A DNA stretch of 64,000 nucleotides, taken from NCBI RefSeq assembly GCF_018524365.1, contig NZ_JAEKFT010000017.1, forward strand, positions 1-64,000, in the 5' to 3' direction. The notes under the pieces are model-generated. The model was not told where the DNA came from. It did no database searches and saw nothing but the letters and a program-made list of their open reading frames with translations. The stretch is from Denitromonas iodatirespirans (GTDB taxonomy: Bacteria; Pseudomonadota; Gammaproteobacteria; Burkholderiales; Rhodocyclaceae). This document shows, piece after piece, positions 1 to 8,229 of this stretch; the first letter of the stretch is position 1, and each line of letters begins with the position of its first letter. A program made the position numbers and the translations under genes.

Positions 1-1001
1 GCGTTGGTGTCGGCACCGACGGTGTCGTTGGTGAGCACAGAGCCGGACACGGTGTTGACACCGTCTTCGGCGATCACGTTGGTGTCACCCACGGCCACCG
101 GCACGGAGTCGGTGATCTGGATGTCGATCGAGTCGCTGACCGTCCGGCCGAGCGTATCGACCACCGACACGGAAATCGCATCGACGACCGGACCGGTGCT
201 GTGATCTTGCACGTTGGGGTCGTAGCTGTAGCTGACGGTACCGGTGGTGGCGTCGTAGCCGGTCAGCACCAAGGTGCCTTCACCGGTGTTGATGCTGACC
301 GGGGTAGTGCCCAGGGCATTGAGTTCGGCCACGGTAACCGTCGTCCCGTCCAACGTGATCGCGCTCAGGCCGGCCGGTGCCGTCAGCGTAAAGCTGGCGT
401 TGGTGGGGCCGGCACTTTCGGCAATCGTTGAGTCGGTGGTGTTGAGCGCGCCGTCGGTGTCGGGGATGCTCACGGTCGGGGCGGGCGGGACGACATCCGA
501 CGTCGTTGCCGCAGCAGCCTCGTCGGCCGAGCCGCCATCGAAGACGAACGGGGGTTCGATCTGCGCCGAGCCGAACTCGAAGGACAGCGGATCGACGCCT
601 TCGGTGATGCGCAGCAGGCGCACGAAGCTGTTGCCTTCGCCGCCGGCACCGCCGGCCAGACCGGCGGCCGGGGCTTCGAGGGCGTCGTCGATGTCACCGC
701 CCTGGTTGATGGCCTGGATCACCTGGTCGATCGTGGCGTCTCCCACGGCCGCTTCCTGCGGCGTCGGGCGGGTGGTGTCGGACAGATCGGCGGTGATGGC
801 CACGGTTTCGTTCGGCTGCACGTCGAGCAACTGACCATCGCTGGTGGCCAGTTCGACCTTGCCGCCGTCGCGGGTGATGACGACCTCGCCTTCGTACAGG
901 GCGTCGCCCGGCTTGAGCACGCGCAGTTCGCCTTCGGCGTTGCGGGCATAGGCGTAACCGATGACGGCCACGACGGTTGCGATGGGTTGGTTGCTTGCCA
1001 T
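1..1001 (-). CDS. LapA-like giant adhesin, N-terminal part (retention module), truncated by window edge
   Basis: Only the first 333 or so residues are in the window; the frame stays open to base 1. Start is ATG at 1001, with GGAG about 8 bases upstream. Residues 1-135 look like the retention module of LapA/BapA-type RTX adhesins: the protein starts MASNQPIATVVAVIG and has a beta-rich segment, then a dialanine site PAAG at 111-114. After about residue 165 come repeat-like segments rich in Thr, Asp and Val, typical of T1SS-143/VCBS-type adhesin repeats. In the family, the module jams the protein in the outer-membrane pore until LapG cleaves it. The exporter genes lie just upstream on the same strand. 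Total size and the C-terminal secretion signal cannot be seen. Family call is strong; the ligand is unknown. Confidence 0.85.
   Translation of the reverse strand, partial: MASNQPIATVVAVIGYAYARNAEGELRVLKPGDALYEGEVVITRDGGKVELATSDGQLLDVQPNETVAITADLSDTTRPTPQEAAVGDATIDQVIQAINQGGDIDDALEAPAAGLAGGAGGEGNSFVRLLRITEGVDPLSFEFGSAQIEPPFVFDGGSADEAAAATTSDVVPPAPTVSIPDTDGALNTTDSTIAESAGPTNASFTLTAPAGLSAITLDGTTVTVAELNALGTTPVSINTGEGTLVLTGYDATTGTVSYSYDPNVQDHSTGPVVDAISVSVVDTLGRTVSDSIDIQITDSVPVAVGDTNVIAEDGVNTVSGSVLTNDTVGADTN
660..671 (-). other. Predicted LapG protease cleavage site in the adhesin (PAAG codons)
   Basis: These codons read P-A-A-G at residues 111-114. Characterised LapA-type adhesins have a dialanine-Gly site of type T/P-A-A-G at nearly the same distance from the N-terminus, where the periplasmic protease LapG cuts when c-di-GMP is low. 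The match in motif and position is seen; cleavage is inferred. lapG and lapD are not in the window. Confidence 0.6.
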
Positions 1002-1113
1002 TTTTGTTCTCCGCTGAGCCGGCGCGCGGCCGACCGACACTGATTCGATACTGCGAGATTACGGCGGCCAGGCGACGGCGCCTATTGGACCGGTGGACAA
1101 GGGCAGCCGCCGC

Positions 1114-1731
1114 TCAGGCGGCGTGGTCGACCACGGCCGGCATGTGCTTGAGGGTCAGCACCAGTTGCAGGCGATCGCGTACGCCGAGTTTTTCGAAGGC
1201 GGCGCCGAGGTGGGCCTTGACCGTGCGCTCGGAGATGTCGAGCCGCCGGGCCACTTCCTTGTTGGTGGCGCCGCGTGCCACTTCGAGGGCGACATCCCGC
1301 TCGCGCGGGGTCAGCCGGTCGAAGCCGTCGACGGTGTCGGCTGGCGCCTCGCCGCTCAGGCGTGCGCTGGCGGCGCCCATGACGCGGCTCATCAACTCGG
1401 GCCCCAGCCACAGGCCGCCGTGCGTCACGGCCACCGCCACCTGCTGCAGCATCGCGGGCGTGGCATGGCTGTGGCAGTAGCCGCGGGCGCCGAGGGCGAT
1501 GGCGAGCATGGCGTCTTCCTGGCGGGGCGTGGGCGAGAGCACCACCACCGGCGTGCCCGGCCATGCCGCGATGGCGTCGGCCACTGCCCGCGCGTCGAGC
1601 GGCTGCTGCGCCCACCACAACACGTCGGGCCGCTCGCCGCCGAGCGCGGTGCGTACCGTGGCATCGGGGAAGGCGGTGCGCCAGCGCGGGTTGAGCTGGC
1701 CGTTCGAGGCAATGAACAGGTGCTGGGTCAT
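1114..1731 (-). CDS. LuxR/NarL-type transcriptional regulator with degenerate receiver domain
   Basis: A 205-aa protein with the NarL/FixJ layout: an N-terminal receiver-like fold (about 1-120) and a C-terminal LuxR helix-turn-helix (about 140-200, LTPRERDVALEVARGATNKE then SERTVKAHLGAAFEKL). The receiver lacks the residues needed for phosphorylation. The acidic pair near residue 10 is absent, the acceptor Asp at the end of strand 3 falls in PDVLWWAQQ, and the conserved Lys is replaced in GYCHSHA. It therefore probably does not respond to a histidine kinase in the usual way. The ATG overlaps the lapC stop (ATGA), so it is translationally coupled, and the adhesin gene follows 112 bp downstream. 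A regulator of adhesin or biofilm genes is inferred from position. CsgD and VpsT are known regulators with atypical receivers. Confidence 0.8.
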   Translation of the reverse strand: MTQHLFIASNGQLNPRWRTAFPDATVRTALGGERPDVLWWAQQPLDARAVADAIAAWPGTPVVVLSPTPRQEDAMLAIALGARGYCHSHATPAMLQQVAVAVTHGGLWLGPELMSRVMGAASARLSGEAPADTVDGFDRLTPRERDVALEVARGATNKEVARRLDISERTVKAHLGAAFEKLGVRDRLQLVLTLKHMPAVVDHAA

Positions 1732-3143
1732 CGTTCGGTCAACGCATTGGCCTTGGCGCGCAAGACCGGTTTGAGCAGGTACGACAAGATGGTTTTCTTG
1801 CCGGTCAGGACATCCACTTGAGCCACCATGCCGGGAATGATCGGCAGGTTCTCACCCAGGCTGGATTCGGTGGTGCGCACACGCACGATGTAGAAGGCGT
1901 TGCCGCGATCATCGACCACGGTATCGGCGCCGATTTGCTCCACGGTGGCCTTGAGGCCGCCATAGATGGAAAAGTCGTAGGCGGTGAATTTGACCTCGGC
2001 CGGCTGCCCGGGGCGCAGAAAGGCGATGTCCTTGGGATTGATCTTGGCCTCGAGCAGCAGCGCTTCGTCGAGCGGCACCACCTCGGCCACCTCCTTGCCC
2101 GGCTGCACCACCCCGCCGACGGTGTTGACCAGCAACCGCTTGACCGTGCCGCGCATGGGCGATTTGACCTCGGCATGCTTGACCCGGTCGACCAACGCCA
2201 GGCTGCCTTCGGACAAGCTGTTGAGCTTGGCGCGGGTGTCGGCCAGCTCGTTGCGGGCGGCGTTGCGGAAGGCCAGCTCCACGTCCTGGATATTGCGGTT
2301 GGCCTCGGCAATCGCCGACTGGATGCGGGCGATCTGGGCCGTGGCCTGATTGCGCTCGCCGCGCAGGCGGGCCACGTCCCGCTCCAGGCGCAGCAGCTCG
2401 ACCTCGGACACCGCACCGGAGGCGAGCAGCGGCTTGGTCACGCTCAGCTCTTGCGACACCAGGTTGTAGGTCTGCGACGCCTGGGCCAGTCGCGCCTGGA
2501 CTTCGACCAGCTCCTGGCTGCGCTGCGCCATCTGCTGGCGGGCGATGGCCAGTTCGCCGTCGAGCTTGGCCTGGCTCGACTCGTACAGCGCGCGCTCCTG
2601 CCCGATCAGGTCCGGCGCCGCCTTGGCCACTTCGGCGGGCGCCACGAAGGGCGTGCCGGCCGACAAGGCTTCGAGCCGCGCGGCCTTGGCCACCAGGGCA
2701 AAGTACTGTGCCCGGTTCTCGCGCAACGAGGAGACGAAGCGGGTCGGGTCGATACGCACCAAGGTCTGGCCGACATCGACGACATCGCCTTCCTTGACCA
2801 GGATCTCCTCGACCACCCCACCGTCGAAGGACTGCAACACTTGCAGCTGGCTGGAGGGAATCACCTTGCCTTCGCCGCGGGTCACTTCGTCGATTTCGGC
2901 AAAGCCGGCCCAGACGATCAGCAACACGAGCACCACCAGCGCCCCACGCAGCAGGGCTCTGGCGCGCAACGGCTCTTGCATCAGCACCGCGCGGTCGGCG
3001 TCGCCGCTCCAGTCCACATCGGTCTCGCCCTGCTCGGGCACCAGCCGGCCGAAGAGGCGATCGAGCAGCGGGCGGGTGCGGGCCGAGACGGCGTTGGAGA
3101 CATCGCCGATCTGTTTGAATTGCTTGGCGTCGAGGGGGTTCAT
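1728..3143 (-). CDS. lapC: Type I secretion membrane fusion protein, HlyD family (LapC-like)
   Basis: A 471-aa inner-membrane adaptor that links the ABC exporter to a TolC-type outer-membrane pore. An N-terminal cytoplasmic stretch of about 70 residues leads into one membrane helix (about 82-102, RGALVVLVLLIVWAGFAEID). Then come a lipoyl-like half (VLQSFDGGVVEEILVKEGDVV), a long coiled coil (about 165-300), the second lipoyl half (VKSPMRGTVKRL) and the C-terminal beta-barrel. Length is normal for HlyD/LapC. It overlaps lapB by ATGA at its start and the LuxR gene by ATGA at its end. The lap symbol reflects position next to a retention-module adhesin; no outer-membrane partner is in view. Confidence 0.9.
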   Translation of the reverse strand: MNPLDAKQFKQIGDVSNAVSARTRPLLDRLFGRLVPEQGETDVDWSGDADRAVLMQEPLRARALLRGALVVLVLLIVWAGFAEIDEVTRGEGKVIPSSQLQVLQSFDGGVVEEILVKEGDVVDVGQTLVRIDPTRFVSSLRENRAQYFALVAKAARLEALSAGTPFVAPAEVAKAAPDLIGQERALYESSQAKLDGELAIARQQMAQRSQELVEVQARLAQASQTYNLVSQELSVTKPLLASGAVSEVELLRLERDVARLRGERNQATAQIARIQSAIAEANRNIQDVELAFRNAARNELADTRAKLNSLSEGSLALVDRVKHAEVKSPMRGTVKRLLVNTVGGVVQPGKEVAEVVPLDEALLLEAKINPKDIAFLRPGQPAEVKFTAYDFSIYGGLKATVEQIGADTVVDDRGNAFYIVRVRTTESSLGENLPIIPGMVAQVDVLTGKKTILSYLLKPVLRAKANALTER

Positions 3144-5344
3144 GCAGCCCTCCCGATGCGGCCCTGCCGCAAGGCTTCGACCACTTGGGCCTTGGGTCCG
3201 TCGGCGACGATCTTGCCGCCGTCGACCACGATGATGCGATCGACCAGCTCCAGCAACGAGGTGCGGTGGGTGATGACGATCATCGTCTTGCCGGGGGTAC
3301 TGTGGCGCAGCTGCTGCTTCACATATTCTTCGCTGGAATGGTCCATCGAGCCGGTCGGCTCGTCCATCAGCAAAATGGGTGGATCGTTGATCAGCGCGCG
3401 GGCGATCGCCACGCCCTGGCGCTGGCCGCCGGAGAGCGATTCGCCACGCTCGCCCACCAGCATGTCGAAGCCTTTCGGATGGCTGTTGACGAATTCGGCG
3501 ATGCCGGCCAGTTCGGCGGCGCGCACCACGTCGGCATCGTCGGCGTCGCGCGAGGCGATGGTGAGGTTGTCGCGCAGGCTGCCGTAGAAGAGCGTTACGT
3601 CCTGCGGCACATAGCCCACATGGCGGCGCAGCTCGGCCGGGTCGAGCTGGCGCAGGTCGATGCCGTCGATCAGCACCGCGCCTTCGGTGGGCCGGTAGAG
3701 GCCGAGGATCAGCTTGTGTAGCGTGGTCTTGCCGGAACCGACCCGCCCGAGGATCGCCACCCGCTCGCCCGGCTCGATGCGCAGCGACACATTGCGCAGC
3801 GCCTCGACCTCCTGGCCCGGATAGACGAAATGCACATCCTTGAATTCGATGCGCCCGACGAAGTTCTGCCGGCTGACGAAGCTCGAATCGTCCGGCCGCT
3901 CGACCGGACGCGAGAGGATCTCATCCAGTGAGGTGAGCGCCGTCGCGGCGTTGTGATACTGGGTCAGCAGGCCGGCCACCTGGCCGATCGGCGCCAGTGC
4001 ACGCGACGACAGCATCGAGCAGGCGATCAGGCCGCCCATGCTCAGCTCGCCGTTGCCGATCAGATAGACGCCGAGAACGATGATCGCCACGTTGGTGGTC
4101 TGCTGCACCCACATCGCGCCGTTCATGGTCGAGGCCGACAGCAGGCGCAGCTGCGCACTGGTGCGCGCCAGGAACACCGCGCTCTGCTCCCACTTGCGCT
4201 GCATGTGGCCCTCGCAACCGAGCGCCTTGACCGCCTCGAGGCCGACCAGGCTCTCGACCAGCGTGGCGTTGCGCAGGGCACCGGCGCGGTAGGTGGTCTC
4301 GGACAGCTCGTGCATGCGGCTTTGCACCGTCATTGCATACAGCAGCACGATCAGCACGCCGAGGACGATGGGGATGACCATCGGCCAGGCGATCCAGCCG
4401 ATCACCACCACGAAAATCACCGCGAAGGGCAGATCGACGAAGGCATTGACCGTGGCCGATGTGATGAAGTCGCGCACCGTTTCGAAGGAGCGCAGATTGG
4501 CGGCGAAGGAGCCGGCCGACACCGGCCGTTGCTCCATCTGGATGCCCAGCACCCGCTCCATGATGTAGGCCGACAACTTGACGTCCACCCGGTTGCCGGC
4601 CAGATCGATGAAGTAGCCGCGCATGGTGCGCAGCATCAGGTCGGCCACCATCACAATGGCCACCCCCGCTGCCAGCATCCACAGGGTTTCGATCGCGTTG
4701 TTCGGCACCACACGGTCGTACACGTTCATGGTGAACATGGGCAGCGCGATGGCGAAGAGGTTAATCATCAGCGCCGCGACCAACACATCGCGATACAGCG
4801 GCCGGTTGTCGTGGATCGCGCCCCAGAACCAGTGGCGGTGCCGGGCCTTGCCCACCTCGGGGGTGCGCGCGTCGAAGCGGAAGCGCGGACGCGCAAAGAT
4901 GGCATGGCCGGCATAGCGAGCGAGCAGGTCCGCGCGCGGCAGCAGCGCTTCGGCCTCGCCCAGATCGGGGAAGATCACCCGTGCGGCGGCGCCATCCTCG
5001 CTCCAGCCGAGCAGCACGCAGGCCTGCTCGTCGGCAAGGATCAGCACCACCGGGAACAGCGCAGGGTTGAGCGCGTCGAGGGATCGGCGCACCACGTTCG
5101 AGGCCAAGCCGGCGCGGCGCGCGGCGCGCTCGAACAGCGACGGCGTCAGCCGGTGATCGACCAGCGGCAGACCGGCCGTGGCCGCATCGCGCGTCAGCGT
5201 GCACCCATGGGCGCGGGCCACCACCAGCAGGCATTCGAGCAAGGCGTCCGGCCGCGGAGTGTCCTGCGGCGGTTCGGGAGCCGGCGCGGCGGCGGGTGCC
5301 ACCGCGATCACGGGTTCAGCCTGCAAAGCGTCGTTGTCAGTCAT
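3140..5344 (-). CDS. lapB: Type I secretion ABC exporter with C39-like domain (LapB-like)
   Basis: A 734-aa inner-membrane ATPase that powers one-step export of the adhesin. After a Pro/Ala-rich leader (1-30) comes a C39-peptidase-like domain (about 33-160) that seems not to be a working protease, as in RTX exporters. Six membrane helices follow (about 185-465), then the nucleotide-binding domain. This carries Walker A (GRVGSGKTT), signature LSGGQRQ, Walker B (ILLMDEP) and the H-loop (VITHRTS). Start is ATG at 5344, with AGGA four bases upstream. It is the first gene of the operon lapB-lapC-luxR-adhesin and is divergent from rpoH. Confidence 0.92.
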   Translation of the reverse strand: MTDNDALQAEPVIAVAPAAAPAPEPPQDTPRPDALLECLLVVARAHGCTLTRDAATAGLPLVDHRLTPSLFERAARRAGLASNVVRRSLDALNPALFPVVLILADEQACVLLGWSEDGAAARVIFPDLGEAEALLPRADLLARYAGHAIFARPRFRFDARTPEVGKARHRHWFWGAIHDNRPLYRDVLVAALMINLFAIALPMFTMNVYDRVVPNNAIETLWMLAAGVAIVMVADLMLRTMRGYFIDLAGNRVDVKLSAYIMERVLGIQMEQRPVSAGSFAANLRSFETVRDFITSATVNAFVDLPFAVIFVVVIGWIAWPMVIPIVLGVLIVLLYAMTVQSRMHELSETTYRAGALRNATLVESLVGLEAVKALGCEGHMQRKWEQSAVFLARTSAQLRLLSASTMNGAMWVQQTTNVAIIVLGVYLIGNGELSMGGLIACSMLSSRALAPIGQVAGLLTQYHNAATALTSLDEILSRPVERPDDSSFVSRQNFVGRIEFKDVHFVYPGQEVEALRNVSLRIEPGERVAILGRVGSGKTTLHKLILGLYRPTEGAVLIDGIDLRQLDPAELRRHVGYVPQDVTLFYGSLRDNLTIASRDADDADVVRAAELAGIAEFVNSHPKGFDMLVGERGESLSGGQRQGVAIARALINDPPILLMDEPTGSMDHSSEEYVKQQLRHSTPGKTMIVITHRTSLLELVDRIIVVDGGKIVADGPKAQVVEALRQGRIGRAA

Positions 5345-5528
5345 GTCATCCTGTCGCAGTTCCCGGCCAACGGGACGGAAGGCGTTTCACGCAGAGGGTA
5401 ACGGCATCGATCGCCCCAACTTGAAGCCAAACGCCAAGAAGGGCGCCGGTTCGCATGATAGCCGGCCACATCACCCTGCCGGGCATCCTGCGGAGGAAGT
5501 TTGCAAATTCCCGGAACCGATTTCGTGC

Positions 5529-5555
5529 TTAGCACTCGAAGCATGCGAGTGCTAA
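5529..5555 (+). promoter_or_regulatory. Perfect CIRCE element (HrcA operator) upstream of rpoH
   Basis: TTAGCACTC, nine spacer bases, GAGTGCTAA: an exact match to the CIRCE inverted repeat bound by the heat-shock repressor HrcA. It ends 32 bases before the rpoH ATG. A possible sigma-70 promoter overlaps it (TTAGCA at 5529-5534, 18-base spacer, TAACAT at 5553-5558), so HrcA binding would block RNA polymerase. Operator identity is near certain from sequence; use by HrcA is inferred because hrcA is not in the window. Confidence 0.9.
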
Positions 5556-5587
5556 CATAGGCACAAATTTTTGGGAGGACATTGTCG

Positions 5588-6448
5588 ATGACGCACACTT
5601 TGTCGCTACCGGTCCCGACCACGGTCGGCAGCATCGATCAGTACATTCAGTTCGCCAACCGCATCCCGCTCCTCACCGAGCAGGAAGAACAGACCTACGC
5701 CCGCCGCTTCCAGGACGAAGGCGATCTGGACGCGGCCCGCGAGTTGGTGCTCTCGCACCTGCGCCTGGTGGTTGCCATTGCCCGCGGTTACCTCGGCTAC
5801 GGCCTGCCGCATGCCGACCTGATCCAGGAAGGCAACATCGGCCTGATGAAGGCGGTCAAGCGTTTCGACCCGCGCCGCGGCGTGCGCTTGGTGTCCTTCG
5901 CCATCCACTGGATCAAGGCCGAGATCCACGAATACATCCTGAAGAACGCGCGTCTGGTCAAGGTGGCCACCACCAAGGCCCAGCGCAAGCTGTTCTTCAA
6001 CCTGCGCGGCCTCAAGAAAGACCGCAACGCCCTGAGCCCCGACGATGTCTCGGTGGTGGCGGCGCAGCTGGGCGTGAAGCCCGAAGAAGTCGTCGAAATG
6101 GAAACCCGCCTGGGTGGCCAGGACGTGCCGCTCGACGGCGGCCGCGACGACGATGACGAGCACTTCGCCCCGATCGCCTATCTGCGCGACCCGTCGGCCG
6201 AGCCGAGCGAGTTGCTGGCCAATGCCGAGCAGGCGCAGCTGCAGAGCGACGGGCTGGTCAACGCCATGGCCGCGCTGGACGAGCGCAGCCGGCGCATCAT
6301 CACCGCGCGCTGGCTGACCGGCGACGACGGCAAGGCCGCCACGCTACACGAGCTGGCCGACGAATACGGCGTGTCGGCCGAGCGCATTCGCCAGATCGAA
6401 GCCAAGGCGCTCAAGCAGATGCGCGGCGAGTTGGCGGCGCTGGCCTGA
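5588..6448 (+). CDS. rpoH: RNA polymerase heat-shock sigma factor RpoH (sigma-32)
   Basis: A 286-aa sigma-70 family factor that directs transcription of heat-shock genes. Region 2 contains the core-binding and -10 recognition motifs (HLRLVVAIARGYLGYGLPH, DLIQEGNIGLMKAVKRFDP). The RpoH box (AQRKLFFNLR), which separates RpoH from RpoD and RpoS, is intact. Region 4 ends in a helix-turn-helix (LHELADEYGVSAERIRQIEAK). ATG at 5588 is preferred because GGGAGG at 5573-5578 sits nine bases upstream; an in-frame TTG at 5582 is too close. A perfect CIRCE element precedes the gene and a rho-independent terminator follows. Confidence 0.96.
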   Translation: MTHTLSLPVPTTVGSIDQYIQFANRIPLLTEQEEQTYARRFQDEGDLDAARELVLSHLRLVVAIARGYLGYGLPHADLIQEGNIGLMKAVKRFDPRRGVRLVSFAIHWIKAEIHEYILKNARLVKVATTKAQRKLFFNLRGLKKDRNALSPDDVSVVAAQLGVKPEEVVEMETRLGGQDVPLDGGRDDDDEHFAPIAYLRDPSAEPSELLANAEQAQLQSDGLVNAMAALDERSRRIITARWLTGDDGKAATLHELADEYGVSAERIRQIEAKALKQMRGELAALA

Positions 6449-6471
6449 TCGCAGCCGGCCTGAAGCAAAAC

Positions 6472-6498
6472 AAGGGCGACCCGCGGGTCGCCCTTTTT
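6472..6498 (+). terminator. Rho-independent terminator of rpoH
   Basis: GGGCGACCC, two-base loop, GGGTCGCCC, then five Ts, starting 25 bases after the rpoH stop. It lies between rpoH and the convergent ipdC gene. Confidence 0.9.
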
Positions 6499-6505
6499 CA
6501 TGCGC

Positions 6506-8134
6506 TCAGCGCGCGCCCGGTGCCGACAGGCGCTTGACCCCCGCCACGAAACGCTTGAGCGTGGGCGACAGCTCGCCACGCGGAATGGTCACGTCGATCA
6601 GCTGGAAACGCCCGCGCGTGGCCACCGCCTGCTCCAGCGCGGCCGCCAGTTCGGCCCGGGTGTCGACCCGCACACCGTCGCCGCCCAGGCCTGCGGCCAT
6701 GCCGGCAAAATCCCAGGCGCTCAGGTCGTTGAAGGACGACTCCGGCTGGAAGGTGCGCAGCATCTCCCAGGATCGGTTGTTGAACACCAGCACGATCGGG
6801 TCCCAGCCGAAGCGGCAGCAGTTGCCCAGCTCCCAGCCCGTCATCTGGAAGGCGCCGTCGCCCACCAGGATCAGGGGGCGCTCGCCGGTCGCCGCCTGCA
6901 GACCCAACCCGGCCGGCACGCCAAAGCCCATGGTGGCGTAGTAGCCCGGGGCCACCAGCGCCTGGTGGGCGATTTCCATGGCGGTGAACATGCAGTCGCC
7001 CATGTCGGCGGCGATCGGCATCACGCCGTGGCGGGCCATCAGGTCATTGATGCCGCGCGCGATATCGCCCGGCACGATCGGCGCGTCATCGGCCACCATC
7101 CCGTGCGGATAGCTCGGCGGCGCCAGCGTGGGCATCTGCCGGGCCGCCGGCGCGCGCTCCAGCAAGCGGCGCACCACCTGCCCCAACGGCAGATGCGCAT
7201 AGGTGTGATAGCCCAGCGTGACCTCGCCGTCGCAGGCATGGATCGCCTTGCGCAGGTCGATCTGCCGCGCCGACACGCCGAAGTTGGTGTCCGACACCAG
7301 CACGCCGAGCATCAACAGCGCGTCCGAATCCTCGACCAGCGCGGTCACCGCCTCGTCGCCGGCCACGCCCAGATAGGTGCCGGCCAACGGCGCATCATGC
7401 CCGGCCAGCAGGCCGCGACCGAGAATGCTGGTGACGACCGGAATCCCCAGCTGGCGTGCCAGGGCCGCCACCTGCGCCTCCAGGTCGAAGCGCCGCACCT
7501 CGACGCCGACCATCAGCACCGGCCGCTCGGCCGCGGCCAGCCGCGCCAGGATCTCGTCGGTGCAGGCATCCAGCGCCGCCGGGTCGACAGCCGGCGCCCC
7601 CAGTGCCACCACCGGCTCGCAGGGCTCGGCCACCATGTCGCGCGGCAGCTCGATGTACACCGGCCGCGACTCGCGCAGACAGCTGGCCAGCACCCGCGCG
7701 ATCTCGGCCGGCGCGGTGCGGGCGTCGGTCAGGCGGGCTTGGTCACAGGTGATTTCCTGGTAGATGGCGAACTGCGAATCCAGGGTTTTGGCCTGGTGGT
7801 GAAGCAGCAGGCCGGTGCTCGCCTCGCCCTTGCCCGGTGCCCCCGAGATCACCACCACGGGCGATTTTTCGGCATAGGCACCAGCCACCGGGTTGACCAT
7901 GTTGAGCGCACCGGCGCCGTAGGTGACGGCCGCCACCGACAACGTGCTGCGAATCCGCGCCGAGGCATCGGCGGCAAAGCCGACGCCCGGCTCATGGCTG
8001 AGGGTGTACAGCGGCAGGATGCCGGCGTTCTCGATCTCGCGGAAGAACGGCAGGGCGAAATCGCCGGGGATGCCGAACACCTCACGGGCGCCGTGCGCCT
8101 TGAGCGCCGACAGCAGGACTTGGGACAGATTCAT
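6506..8134 (-). CDS. ipdC: Indolepyruvate/phenylpyruvate decarboxylase (ThDP-dependent)
   Basis: A 542-aa thiamine-diphosphate enzyme that decarboxylates aromatic 2-keto acids to aldehydes, feeding indole-3-acetate or phenylacetate formation. The N-terminal half closely resembles the Azospirillum IpdC/phenylpyruvate decarboxylase type as I recall it (GIPGDFALPFF, SHEPGVGFAADA with catalytic Glu48, NPVAGAYAEKSPVVVISGAP, GLLLHHQ). The C-terminal cofactor motif starts GDGAFQMTGWELGN and ends in VFNN, which binds Mg and diphosphate. It is monocistronic and convergent with rpoH. Other keto-acid decarboxylases are possible; indolepyruvate versus phenylpyruvate preference cannot be told from sequence alone. 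Confidence 0.82.
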   Translation of the reverse strand: MNLSQVLLSALKAHGAREVFGIPGDFALPFFREIENAGILPLYTLSHEPGVGFAADASARIRSTLSVAAVTYGAGALNMVNPVAGAYAEKSPVVVISGAPGKGEASTGLLLHHQAKTLDSQFAIYQEITCDQARLTDARTAPAEIARVLASCLRESRPVYIELPRDMVAEPCEPVVALGAPAVDPAALDACTDEILARLAAAERPVLMVGVEVRRFDLEAQVAALARQLGIPVVTSILGRGLLAGHDAPLAGTYLGVAGDEAVTALVEDSDALLMLGVLVSDTNFGVSARQIDLRKAIHACDGEVTLGYHTYAHLPLGQVVRRLLERAPAARQMPTLAPPSYPHGMVADDAPIVPGDIARGINDLMARHGVMPIAADMGDCMFTAMEIAHQALVAPGYYATMGFGVPAGLGLQAATGERPLILVGDGAFQMTGWELGNCCRFGWDPIVLVFNNRSWEMLRTFQPESSFNDLSAWDFAGMAAGLGGDGVRVDTRAELAAALEQAVATRGRFQLIDVTIPRGELSPTLKRFVAGVKRLSAPGAR

Positions 8135-8229
8135 GGCGAAGCTCCGGGACAGAAATGCGCCCAGATTACGGCTTAGCCCAATCCAATGATTGCGTTACAC
8201 GCCCCCACTTTGGCAGATCCTGCCCCGAC

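Noticed and set aside
5582-5587. TTG start for rpoH two codons upstream
   Set aside because: Only three bases from GGGAGG, while ATG at 5588 has normal spacing.
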